5,936 nucleotides of DNA, taken from positions 1 to 5,936 of the forward strand of contig JAFAQO010000016.1 in NCBI GenBank assembly GCA_019246375.1, read 5' to 3'. This document shows positions 1 through 5,879 of the stretch, piece after piece (the stretch's first letter is position 1; each line of letters starts with the position of its first letter). Below the pieces are notes generated by a model, which saw only the letters and a list, made by a program, of their open reading frames with translations, ran no database searches and was not told where the DNA came from. Both the position numbers and the translations under genes were made by a program. Origin of the DNA: Mycobacterium sp. (lineage in GTDB: Bacteria > Actinomycetota > Actinomycetes > Mycobacteriales > Mycobacteriaceae).

Positions 1-660
1 CGGCCGTGCTTCCACGACGAGTATTTGCAGACGTTCAACCGCGCCAACATCACCCTGGTCGACACCCGTGGCCGCGGCGTCGAGCGGATCACCGAACGTG
101 GCGTGGCCGTCGACGGAGTCGAATACGAGCTCGACTGCCTGATCTTCGCCACCGGATTCGAAATCGGCACCGACTACTGCCGGCGCACCGGATTCGAGCT
201 GATCGGCAGGGATGGGCTGACGTTGACCGACAAATGGCGCGACGGTGTGCGCACCTTCCACGGCGTGCACGTCCAGGGATTCCCCAACTGCTTCGTGCTC
301 AGCATCGCCCAATCAGGTTTCACGGTGAACTTCCCCTATCTGCTCGATGTGCAGGCGCGCCACGTGGCCTGGGTGATGGCGTCGGCTTTGGCGCACAACG
401 TCACCGAGCTCGAGGCTTCGGTCAATGCCGAAGCGGGATGGGTCGATTCGGTGCGACAGCGTTCTACGGTGATCATGGAGCGGAGAAAGTCGTGCACGCC
501 CGGCTACTACAACCAAGAAGGCAGCGCCGACGACACATTGCGGCAGAGCAGCTTTTTCTTCGGCGCTCCAACCGAATACGCCGACATCCTGGCGGCTTGG
601 CGGGCTGCGGGTGCATTCGATGGGCTCGATATCCGCAACTCACAACTCATACCGCAGTGA
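1..660 (+). CDS. Flavin-dependent monooxygenase (FMO / Baeyer-Villiger type), C-terminal part
   Basis: The reading frame is open from the first base, so the N-terminus lies outside the window; 219 residues are visible before TGA at 658-660. The fragment opens with RPCFHDEYLQTFNR, which I recognise from the central region of FAD/NADPH monooxygenases of the FMO/BVMO superfamily. It then carries DCLIFATGFE (residues about 45-54), the C-terminal ATGF motif of this superfamily next to the flavin site. A GFPNCF stretch follows, and near the end GYYNQEG and FFFGAPTEYADIL, which resemble the tails of bacterial BVMO-like proteins. Such enzymes insert or add one oxygen atom from O2 into ketones, steroids or heteroatom substrates in the cytoplasm, using NADPH. 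The Rossmann motifs lie in the missing part, so cofactor use is inferred from the family. The substrate cannot be told. The gene converges on the methyltransferase gene with only 15 bp between the stops. Confidence 0.85.
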   Translation, partial: RPCFHDEYLQTFNRANITLVDTRGRGVERITERGVAVDGVEYELDCLIFATGFEIGTDYCRRTGFELIGRDGLTLTDKWRDGVRTFHGVHVQGFPNCFVLSIAQSGFTVNFPYLLDVQARHVAWVMASALAHNVTELEASVNAEAGWVDSVRQRSTVIMERRKSCTPGYYNQEGSADDTLRQSSFFFGAPTEYADILAAWRAAGAFDGLDIRNSQLIPQ

Positions 661-675
661 GCGCCCAAGGCGACG

Positions 676-1548
676 CTACATCTTTTCCGCGTACGCCGAC
701 CATTCGATTTGTGATGCGGTGAGGTGGCGACCGGCCGGCTCGATATAGCGCTGGACCAACTGCTCGGGCCCAGCCTGCTCGGCGAGCCGCCACCCGTACC
801 CGGCGAGAAAGCCCTCCACTTCCTCGGGCTGTAACCCGAAGTGCCACAGTTGTCGCCGCCGCCGGACGCGCCGATACAGCGTCGGCGTGCCGTAGAGATT
901 CGTACCGTCGATGAAGTCGCGGCGGACATAGGTGAACACCAGCCGACTTCCCGCCGCGACGGGACGCAGACCTTCCAGCGTCGCGCGGACCGCCTCGCCG
1001 GTGAGGTACTGGGTCACACCCTCCCAGATGAAAAAGACGCGGTATTCGGGGTGATAGCCGTGTTCGGCCAAAGCACTGAGTAAGTCGTCGCGCTCGAAGT
1101 CCAGCGCTACAAATCGGACCGACCGCGGCACTTCGCCCAACACCCGCCGTACCGTTGCGGTCTTCCGGGCGATGTTGACCGGAAGGTCCACTTCAAAGAC
1201 CGGCATGTGGGTATGCCGCGCCAATCGGTAAGCGCGGGTATCCATGCCGGCGCCCAGGATGACGACCGCGTCGATACTCGCAAGCGCGTCGTCGAGCTTG
1301 TCGGCAACATAGTGCTTGCGGCAGGTCAGGTTGGCCCACAATCCGGGGCCAGACCGGTCCATCGCCGCAATGAATAGCCGGCGGAGCGCCGAAGACCGTG
1401 TTGCGGCCACCAGCCACCGCGTCGGTGTCGGCAGAAAGGACGCCGCCAAATCGTCGTCTACCAGCCGCCGCCCGGGCGGCTCGTGCTGTTCGATGGCCGC
1501 CAGCATCATCGGTCCAAAGGCTGTTTGCGCCACGGGGTTTCGTGCCAT
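676..1548 (-). CDS. SAM-dependent methyltransferase, LCM-like family (Rv2751-type)
   Basis: The product is a 290-residue putative class I methyltransferase. The SAM-binding loop ILGAGMDTRAYRL (residues 97-109) is the signature of the large mycobacterial LCM/TIGR00027-type family. It is followed by the acidic strand FEVDLP (118-123), which should contact the SAM ribose, the LDFERDDL segment (149-156) and WEGVTQYL (175-182). Length is normal for the family (about 280-310). I chose ATG at 1546-1548, giving an N-terminus MARNPVAQTA, rather than the upstream in-frame start at 1629, which would add 27 unrelated-looking residues inside the dehydrogenase gene. This ATG lies 2 nt after the dehydrogenase TAG and has no clear Shine-Dalgarno, so translation is probably coupled. 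An arginine-rich stretch (YRRVRRRR, 225-232) precedes WHFGL. The substrate is unknown. By position this is the Rv2751 orthologue and the last gene of the three-gene operon. Confidence 0.88.
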   Translation of the reverse strand: MARNPVAQTAFGPMMLAAIEQHEPPGRRLVDDDLAASFLPTPTRWLVAATRSSALRRLFIAAMDRSGPGLWANLTCRKHYVADKLDDALASIDAVVILGAGMDTRAYRLARHTHMPVFEVDLPVNIARKTATVRRVLGEVPRSVRFVALDFERDDLLSALAEHGYHPEYRVFFIWEGVTQYLTGEAVRATLEGLRPVAAGSRLVFTYVRRDFIDGTNLYGTPTLYRRVRRRRQLWHFGLQPEEVEGFLAGYGWRLAEQAGPEQLVQRYIEPAGRHLTASQIEWSAYAEKM

Positions 1549-1550
1549 AG

Positions 1551-2375
1551 CTACCGCTTGTTCAAAAAGCCCGCATCGACCGGCAACGCGATGCCGGTGA
1601 CGTAGCGGGCCTGGTCGGATACCAGCCACGCCACCGCGTTGGCGACATCATCCGGTTGCAGAACCTGCACCGGTAGTGCATTGCCCATGTCCGGGGGCGA
1701 ACCGGAATCGGCGACCAGCTGAGCCAGCCACTGCCTGGTGAACTCGTTGTTGATCATCGGTGTGTCGACACCGGCCGGATGCACCGAGTTGACCCGAATG
1801 CTGTATCGCGCAAGAAGGTTAGCGTAGACACGCATCAAGCCGACCAGCCCGTGTTTGGCCGCGGCGTAGCCGATCGAGCCGGCGTCGCCGCTGCCGATCC
1901 CGGCCAGTCCCGCAGCCGAACTGATCAGCACGATCGCCCCGCCGTCGCCCTGATCGATCATGGGCGGGATCGCCGCCTCCACCGTGTGGTACACGCCGGT
2001 GAGGTTGACGTCGATGACGTCGCGCCAGCCCTCAGCACCCGCCTGCATCGGTGCGATACCGGCGTTGGCCACCACGATGTCCAGCCGCCTGAACTCGTCA
2101 AGACCAGCCCGCAACGCGGCGCCCAGCGACGCGGGATCGCGGACGTCGCCTTGACGGGCCACGATCCGGGCGCCGGCGTCTTCGACGAGCTTGACGGTCG
2201 CGGCCAAATCGTCCGCGGTGGCCAGCGGGTACGGCACGCTGGCGATCTGATCGCACAGGTCGACGGCGATGATCGCGGCGCCATCGGCAGCCAGTCGCAG
2301 CGCATGCGCACGGCCCTGGCCGCGCGCCGCACCCGTGATCAGCGCGACTTTTCCGGTCAGCGGGCCCTCGTACAT
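1551..2375 (-). CDS. Mycofactocin-type SDR family NAD-dependent dehydrogenase (Rv2750-type)
   Basis: The product is a 274-residue short-chain dehydrogenase/reductase. Visible motifs are the cofactor loop TGAARGQG (residues 14-21), the acidic end of the second strand AVDL (37-40) that favours NAD(H), NAG (104-106), catalytic N124 in DVNLTG, S153 in LISSAAG, and YAAAK with Y170 and K174. Two features point to the mycofactocin-coupled SDR subfamily (TIGR03971, the carveol dehydrogenase-like group). One is the insertion after strand 2 (about 41-60, with [11 protein letters not shown]). The other is the extended [12 protein letters not shown] loop, which puts 17 residues between Ser and Tyr instead of the usual 13. 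In that family NAD is thought to stay bound and electrons pass to the peptide-derived cofactor mycofactocin. The substrate, probably a secondary alcohol or ketone, is not evident. The start is ATG at 2373-2375, which shares its A with the TGA of the upstream gene. No mycofactocin-synthesis gene is in the window. Confidence 0.92.
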   Translation of the reverse strand: MYEGPLTGKVALITGAARGQGRAHALRLAADGAAIIAVDLCDQIASVPYPLATADDLAATVKLVEDAGARIVARQGDVRDPASLGAALRAGLDEFRRLDIVVANAGIAPMQAGAEGWRDVIDVNLTGVYHTVEAAIPPMIDQGDGGAIVLISSAAGLAGIGSGDAGSIGYAAAKHGLVGLMRVYANLLARYSIRVNSVHPAGVDTPMINNEFTRQWLAQLVADSGSPPDMGNALPVQVLQPDDVANAVAWLVSDQARYVTGIALPVDAGFLNKR

Positions 2376-2689
2376 CAGGGTCGCAGCACCCCTTTGGCCG
2401 GGTCACCCGCCGAGATCGGAGAGAGCATTTTGATATCCGGCGCCGCGGCCAAATGCTCACCCGCGTCTTTGAACATCGTCGTGACCGCGGGTGCGGTGCT
2501 GTGCGTCTTGAGCGCATCAGCGTCGGCCCACTGCTCGACGAACACGAAGGTCTCGCCCGCTTCATGCAGCGAATACAGCTGACAACCGGGCTCGCCGTGC
2601 ACGTTCTTGACGGCCCGCGTGAGGATCTCGCGCACGGCATCGACCGAGTCGGGCTTGACGGTCAGGGTGGCGACGACGACGACGGGCAT
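2375..2689 (-). CDS. Small ABM-domain (antibiotic biosynthesis monooxygenase fold) protein (Rv2749-type)
   Basis: The product is 104 residues, the size of a single ABM/dimeric alpha-beta barrel domain. The pattern fits: a first strand [11 protein letters not shown] (residues 3-13), a helix [13 protein letters not shown], then [11 protein letters not shown] (33-43), ETFVFVEQW (46-54) and a helix with ALKTH (59-63). The EPGC..Y and E.W..H features recur in ABM/YgiN-like proteins, which act on quinones or polyketides or have unknown roles. No metal- or flavin-binding motif is seen, so enzyme activity is not assured. I chose ATG at 2687-2689 because GAGGAG sits 9 nt upstream (2699-2704). An in-frame GTG at 2731 would add 14 residues and has no such site. 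The gene is first in an operon with the dehydrogenase and methyltransferase, and its TGA overlaps the dehydrogenase ATG by one base. It faces away from ftsK. Family assignment is firm; function is unknown. Confidence 0.88.
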   Translation of the reverse strand: MPVVVVATLTVKPDSVDAVREILTRAVKNVHGEPGCQLYSLHEAGETFVFVEQWADADALKTHSTAPAVTTMFKDAGEHLAAAPDIKMLSPISAGDPAKGVLRP

Positions 2690-2698
2690 GGGCGAAAA

Positions 2699-2704
2699 CT
2701 CCTC
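2699..2704 (-). promoter_or_regulatory. Shine-Dalgarno site of the ABM-protein gene
   Basis: Read on the minus strand, GAGGAG lies 9 nt before the ATG at 2689. This is a near-ideal ribosome-binding site. It decides the start of the first operon gene in favour of the shorter, 104-residue product. Confidence 0.8.
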
Positions 2705-2729
2705 GGTGCGTTGCGGCGGGACGGCTGCC

Positions 2730-2735
2730 ACCCTA
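2730..2735 (-). promoter_or_regulatory. Candidate -10 element of the three-gene operon
   Basis: On the minus strand TAGGGT fits the mycobacterial TANNNT -10 pattern. Transcription would begin near 2723, leaving a leader of roughly 34 nt that contains the GAGGAG site. No recognisable -35 box lies 16-19 nt upstream. That is common in mycobacteria but keeps the call tentative. Confidence 0.35.
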
Positions 2736-2797
2736 CTCAGGCTTTAGCGGGAGCCACGGGTGCATCGCCCGGTGCCAGAGTAAACCCGTGTGGCGAT

Positions 2798-2813
2798 TGG
2801 TGCAGATGGTGCA
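2798..2813 (+). repeat. Direct repeat TGGTGCA x2 upstream of ftsK
   Basis: TGGTGCA occurs at 2798-2804 and again at 2807-2813, a 9-bp period. A further GGTGCA lies at 2759-2764 and a GGTGCC at 2771-2776. The pair sits where the -35 region of the proposed ftsK promoter would be. It could be regulator half-sites or chance in GC-rich DNA. Confidence 0.35.
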
Positions 2814-2821
2814 TTTGCGAC

Positions 2822-2827
2822 TAGGCT
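2822..2827 (+). promoter_or_regulatory. Candidate -10 element of ftsK (leaderless)
   Basis: TAGGCT fits TANNNT and ends 7 nt before the ATG at 2835, so the transcript would begin at or next to the start codon. A weak -35-like TTGGTG (2797-2802) lies 19 nt upstream. The chosen ATG has only a minimal AGG as a possible Shine-Dalgarno, which agrees with a leaderless mRNA. Confidence 0.4.
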
Positions 2828-2834
2828 TGCGGCC

Positions 2835-5309
2835 ATGGCTAGCAGAATCGCCGCCCGATCCGCGACCCGAAACAGCAGGTCAAAGGCCACATCGCGGCGC
2901 AGCGCCAGGCCGGCGCGACCAATGGCCCTGCGGCGCAGGTCCCGGAGGCGCCGCAATCAGTCGCTGGTTGCCACCGCCGGGCTGAGCTGCGGTCGGGCTG
3001 CCCGCGCGACGTGGCTGATGCTGGTCAAGGGCGCCGGCACCACCGCGCGGTCGGTCGGCCGCGCCCGCGACATCGAATCGGGTCACCGCCGCGACGGGAT
3101 TGCGCTGGGGCTGCTGGGCCTTGCCGTCGTCATCGCGGCCAGCTCGTGGTTCGACGCCGCCCGTCCGGTCGGGGCATGGGTCGACTCGGCGCTGCGCATC
3201 TTCATCGGCTCGGCCGTCCTGCTGCTGCCGGTCGTCATCGCCGGCATCGCCGTGGTGCTGATGCGAACCGAGCCCGATCCGGACACCCGTCCGAGGCTCG
3301 TGCTCGGCGCCGGGATGATCGCCTTGCCGTTCCTGGGCTTGTGGCATTTGTGGGCCGGCTCGCCGGATACCCCGGGCGGGCGCCGGCACGCAGCCGGTTT
3401 TCTCGGTTTCGCGATTGCGGGGCCGCTGTCGGACGGATTGACGGCGTGGATCTCTGCGCCGTTGCTGTTCATCGGCTCGCTGTTCGGCCTGCTGCTGCTG
3501 ACCGGAACCACGATCCGTGAGGTGCCCGCCACGGCGCGGTCCATGTTCGGGACCCGGATGTTCGCCGGCGGCTACCTCGCCGAACCGGATTACTGCGCCG
3601 ACGCCGACGGCGAAGACGGTGTCGGCGAGGATGTTTCCGACCGCTACTATGACGACCCGGCCAGCTACGCCGACGACGATGCGCGGGCGTGGTCGTCCGC
3701 TGATTCTGCCGTTCCCGCGGACGACACTCCTACCATTCCGGAGCCGCCCGCCGGGCGTACCCGCGGTCGCAAAGCTTCCAAGCGGCAACCGCTCGTAGCG
3801 GACCGGGTCGTCGAGGGTCCCTACACGCTGCCGTCGCTCAGCCTGCTGATCGCGGGTGACCCACCCAAGAAACGCAGCGCTGCCAACGACTACATGGTCG
3901 ACGCCATCAGTGAAGTGCTGCAGCAGTTCAAAGTCGACGCGGCGGTCACCGGCTGCACCCGCGGGCCTACCGTGACCCGCTACGAGGTTGAGCTGGGCCC
4001 CGGCGTCAAGGTGGAGAAAATCACTGCGCTGCAGCGCAACATCGCCTATGCCGTGGCCACCGAAAGCGTACGGATGTTGGCTCCGATTCCCGGTAAGTCG
4101 GCCGTCGGTATCGAGGTGCCCAACACCGACCGCGAGATGGTTCGATTGGCTGACGTGCTCACCGCGCCGTCGACCCGGCGGGACCATCATCCGCTGGTAA
4201 TCGGGCTGGGCAAGGACATTGAAGGCGACTTCATCTCGGCCAACCTGGCAAAGATGCCCCATTTGCTCGTCGCCGGTTCCACCGGATCGGGCAAGTCCAG
4301 CTTCATCAACTCCATGCTGGTGTCGCTGCTGGCCCGGGCCACCCCGGAAGAGGTCAGGATGATCCTGATCGACCCGAAGATGGTGGAATTGACACCTTAC
4401 GAAGGCATTCCGCATCTGATCACGCCGATCATCACCCAGCCGAAGAAAGCGGCGGCCGCGCTGGCGTGGCTGGTCGACGAGATGGAACAGCGCTACCAGG
4501 ACATGCAGGCGTCCCGGGTGCGCCACATCGACGACTTCAACGACAAGGTGCGATCCGGCGCGATTACGGCGCCTCTGGGCAGCCAGCGCGAGTACCGGCC
4601 CTATCCCTATGTGGTCGCGATCGTCGACGAGTTGGCCGACCTGATGATGACGGCCCCCCGCGACGTCGAGGACGCCGTGGTGTGGATCACGCAGATGGCC
4701 CGCGCTGCCGGGATGCACCTGGTGCTCGCCACCCAGCGTCCGTCGGTCGACGTGGTCTCCGGGCTGATCAAAACCAACGTGCCGTCCCGCTTGGCGTTCG
4801 CCACGTCGTCGCTCACCGACAGCAGGGTGATACTGGATCAAGCCGGCGCCGAGAAACTGATCGGCATGGGCGACGGTCTGTTCCTGCCGATGGGTGCCGG
4901 AAAACCGATCCGCCTGCAGGGCGCATTCATCACCGACGAAGAAATCCACGCCGTCGTCAGGGCATGCAAGGAGCAGGCCGAACCCGAATACACCGAAGGG
5001 GTCACCATCGCCAAGCCCAGCGGCGAACGCAAGGACGTCGATCCCGACATCGGTGACGACATGGACGTCTTCCTGCAAGCCGTCGAGCTGGTGGTGTCTA
5101 GTCAGTTCGGCTCCACGTCGATGCTGCAGCGCAAGTTGCGGGTGGGCTTCGCCAAGGCCGGGCGGCTGATGGACCTGATGGAGACCCGCGGCATCGTCGG
5201 TCCCAGCGAGGGCTCCAAAGCGCGTGACGTACTGGTCAAGCCCGACGAGCTGGCCGCCACCCTGGCGTCGATCCGGGGTATCGACAGCGGGGGAGAAGAG
5301 GTCGACTAG
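2835..5309 (+). CDS. ftsK: DNA translocase FtsK (Rv2748c-type)
   Basis: The product, 824 residues, is the septal DNA pump that moves chromosome ends through the closing division site. The N-terminus (1-45) is extremely arginine/serine-rich and probably cytoplasmic. Membrane segments follow at about 88-106, 122-143, 155-175, 188-203 and 206-226. An acidic, low-complexity linker (about 240-310, rich in Asp/Ala) leads to the motor: alpha domain from about 330, Walker A GSTGSGKS (481-488) and Walker B VVAIVDELAD with D598-E599. A C-terminal winged-helix gamma domain (about 742-810, SSQFGSTSMLQRKLRVGFAK) should read orienting DNA sites and contact XerD. All motor motifs are intact. I chose ATG at 2835 because MASRIAARS resembles remembered mycobacterial FtsK starts and has a -10-like box just upstream; an in-frame GTG at 2790 would add 15 residues. 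The protein is somewhat shorter than the roughly 880 residues I recall for M. tuberculosis. Confidence 0.96.
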   Translation: MASRIAARSATRNSRSKATSRRSARPARPMALRRRSRRRRNQSLVATAGLSCGRAARATWLMLVKGAGTTARSVGRARDIESGHRRDGIALGLLGLAVVIAASSWFDAARPVGAWVDSALRIFIGSAVLLLPVVIAGIAVVLMRTEPDPDTRPRLVLGAGMIALPFLGLWHLWAGSPDTPGGRRHAAGFLGFAIAGPLSDGLTAWISAPLLFIGSLFGLLLLTGTTIREVPATARSMFGTRMFAGGYLAEPDYCADADGEDGVGEDVSDRYYDDPASYADDDARAWSSADSAVPADDTPTIPEPPAGRTRGRKASKRQPLVADRVVEGPYTLPSLSLLIAGDPPKKRSAANDYMVDAISEVLQQFKVDAAVTGCTRGPTVTRYEVELGPGVKVEKITALQRNIAYAVATESVRMLAPIPGKSAVGIEVPNTDREMVRLADVLTAPSTRRDHHPLVIGLGKDIEGDFISANLAKMPHLLVAGSTGSGKSSFINSMLVSLLARATPEEVRMILIDPKMVELTPYEGIPHLITPIITQPKKAAAALAWLVDEMEQRYQDMQASRVRHIDDFNDKVRSGAITAPLGSQREYRPYPYVVAIVDELADLMMTAPRDVEDAVVWITQMARAAGMHLVLATQRPSVDVVSGLIKTNVPSRLAFATSSLTDSRVILDQAGAEKLIGMGDGLFLPMGAGKPIRLQGAFITDEEIHAVVRACKEQAEPEYTEGVTIAKPSGERKDVDPDIGDDMDVFLQAVELVVSSQFGSTSMLQRKLRVGFAKAGRLMDLMETRGIVGPSEGSKARDVLVKPDELAATLASIRGIDSGGEEVD

Positions 5310-5821
5310 AGGATCAGCAGCATCCGCGAGTTGCCCAGAATATTCGGCTTGACGTAGCTCAGATCCAGGAACTCGGCGACACCTATGTCGTAGGAACGGC
5401 ACATCTCGTCGAACACCTCGGCGGTGACCGGTGTGCCCTCGATTTCGGTGAACCCGTGCCGGCTGAAGAACTCGGTCTCGAAGGTCAACACGAACAGGCG
5501 CTCGAGCTGTAGGTCGCGCGCCACCTCGATGAGCCGATCGACGATCGCATGGCCGATGCCGCGGCCCGTCATGTCAGGGTGGACCGCGACGGTGCGCACT
5601 TCGCCAAGGTCCGACCACAACACGTGCAGTGCCCCACAGCCAACGACTTCGTCGCCCAGTTCGGCGACCCAGAACTCCTGGACCGCCTCATACAGCGTGA
5701 CGAGGTTTTTCTCCAGCAGGATCTTTCCGGCGTAGGTGTCGACAAGTCGCTTGATCGCCGGGATGTCGGAAGTCCGCGCGCGCCGCACCACTGGCCGGTA
5801 GTCCGGTGGACCGCCGTTCAC
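5306..5821 (-). CDS. argA: GNAT-type N-acetylglutamate synthase ArgA (Rv2747-type)
   Basis: The product, 171 residues, is a stand-alone GNAT acetyltransferase. It should transfer acetyl from acetyl-CoA to glutamate (or glutamine), the first step of arginine synthesis, in the cytoplasm. The acetyl-CoA segment is EVRTVAVHPDMTGRGIGHAIVDRL (residues 74-97; key residues G86, R87, G88 and G90). The FFSRHGFTEI segment (118-127) is the usual GNAT motif B. The conserved tail SYVKPNILGNSRMLL is one I recall from mycobacterial ArgA. Unlike classical ArgA there is no amino-acid-kinase domain, as is normal for the short actinobacterial form. The canonical Q/R-x-x-G-x-G/A begins with Thr (T85). The start is GTG at 5819-5821, since TACTGT six nt upstream suggests a leaderless mRNA and no Shine-Dalgarno is visible. 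The gene is convergent with ftsK and overlaps it by 4 bp; it diverges from the next gene. Confidence 0.9.
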   Translation of the reverse strand: MNGGPPDYRPVVRRARTSDIPAIKRLVDTYAGKILLEKNLVTLYEAVQEFWVAELGDEVVGCGALHVLWSDLGEVRTVAVHPDMTGRGIGHAIVDRLIEVARDLQLERLFVLTFETEFFSRHGFTEIEGTPVTAEVFDEMCRSYDIGVAEFLDLSYVKPNILGNSRMLLIL

Positions 5822-5827
5822 GGGTGA

Positions 5828-5833
5828 ACAGTA
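5828..5833 (-). promoter_or_regulatory. Candidate -10 element of argA (leaderless)
   Basis: On the minus strand TACTGT fits TANNNT and is followed by 6 nt and then the GTG start at 5821. That is the spacing expected if transcription begins at the G of GTG. No clear -35 box is seen. Confidence 0.45.
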
Positions 5834-5867
5834 TCGGCATCCAGGACTCGCCAGCTAGGGCAACCGT

Positions 5868-5873
5868 TATTCT
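5868..5873 (+). promoter_or_regulatory. Candidate -10 element of pgsA3-like gene (leaderless)
   Basis: TATTCT fits TANNNT and is followed by 6 nt and then the GTG at 5880, the same layout as on the argA side. No Shine-Dalgarno fits in the gap. The two -10 boxes point outward and are 34 bp apart, so their upstream promoter regions overlap. Confidence 0.45.
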
Positions 5874-5879
5874 GATGCC

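Noticed and set aside
661..675. Possible bidirectional terminator between the monooxygenase and methyltransferase genes
   Set aside because: The 15-bp gap shows no stable inverted repeat and no T-run.
6..722. A 238-codon plus-strand frame overlapping the monooxygenase
   Set aside because: The translation is Arg/His/Pro-rich without motifs, while the frame from base 1 gives a clear FMO/BVMO sequence ending at 660.
1549..1629. Upstream start for the methyltransferase at 1629
   Set aside because: It would add 27 Arg/Gly-rich residues lying within the dehydrogenase coding sequence. The ATG at 1548, 2 nt after the dehydrogenase stop, gives the family-like N-terminus and normal length.
1779..2582. 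A 267-codon open frame on the plus strand across the dehydrogenase and ABM genes
   Set aside because: It is the register-matched antisense of the dehydrogenase, has no recognisable motif, and runs across two well-supported genes.
5286..5301. G-rich GGGGGAGAAGAGG near the end of ftsK as a KOPS-like FtsK-orienting site
   Set aside because: It does not match the E. coli GGGNAGGG consensus, the mycobacterial site is not something I can verify, and one occurrence means nothing for a polarity signal.
2880..5402. An 840-codon open frame on the minus strand opposite ftsK
   Set aside because: Its codons are exactly in register with ftsK codons, so a stop would need TTA, CTA or TCA in ftsK, which are rare in GC-rich genes. 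The translation is low-complexity (Arg/Gly/His/Gln-rich) with no domain, whereas ftsK has intact motor motifs.
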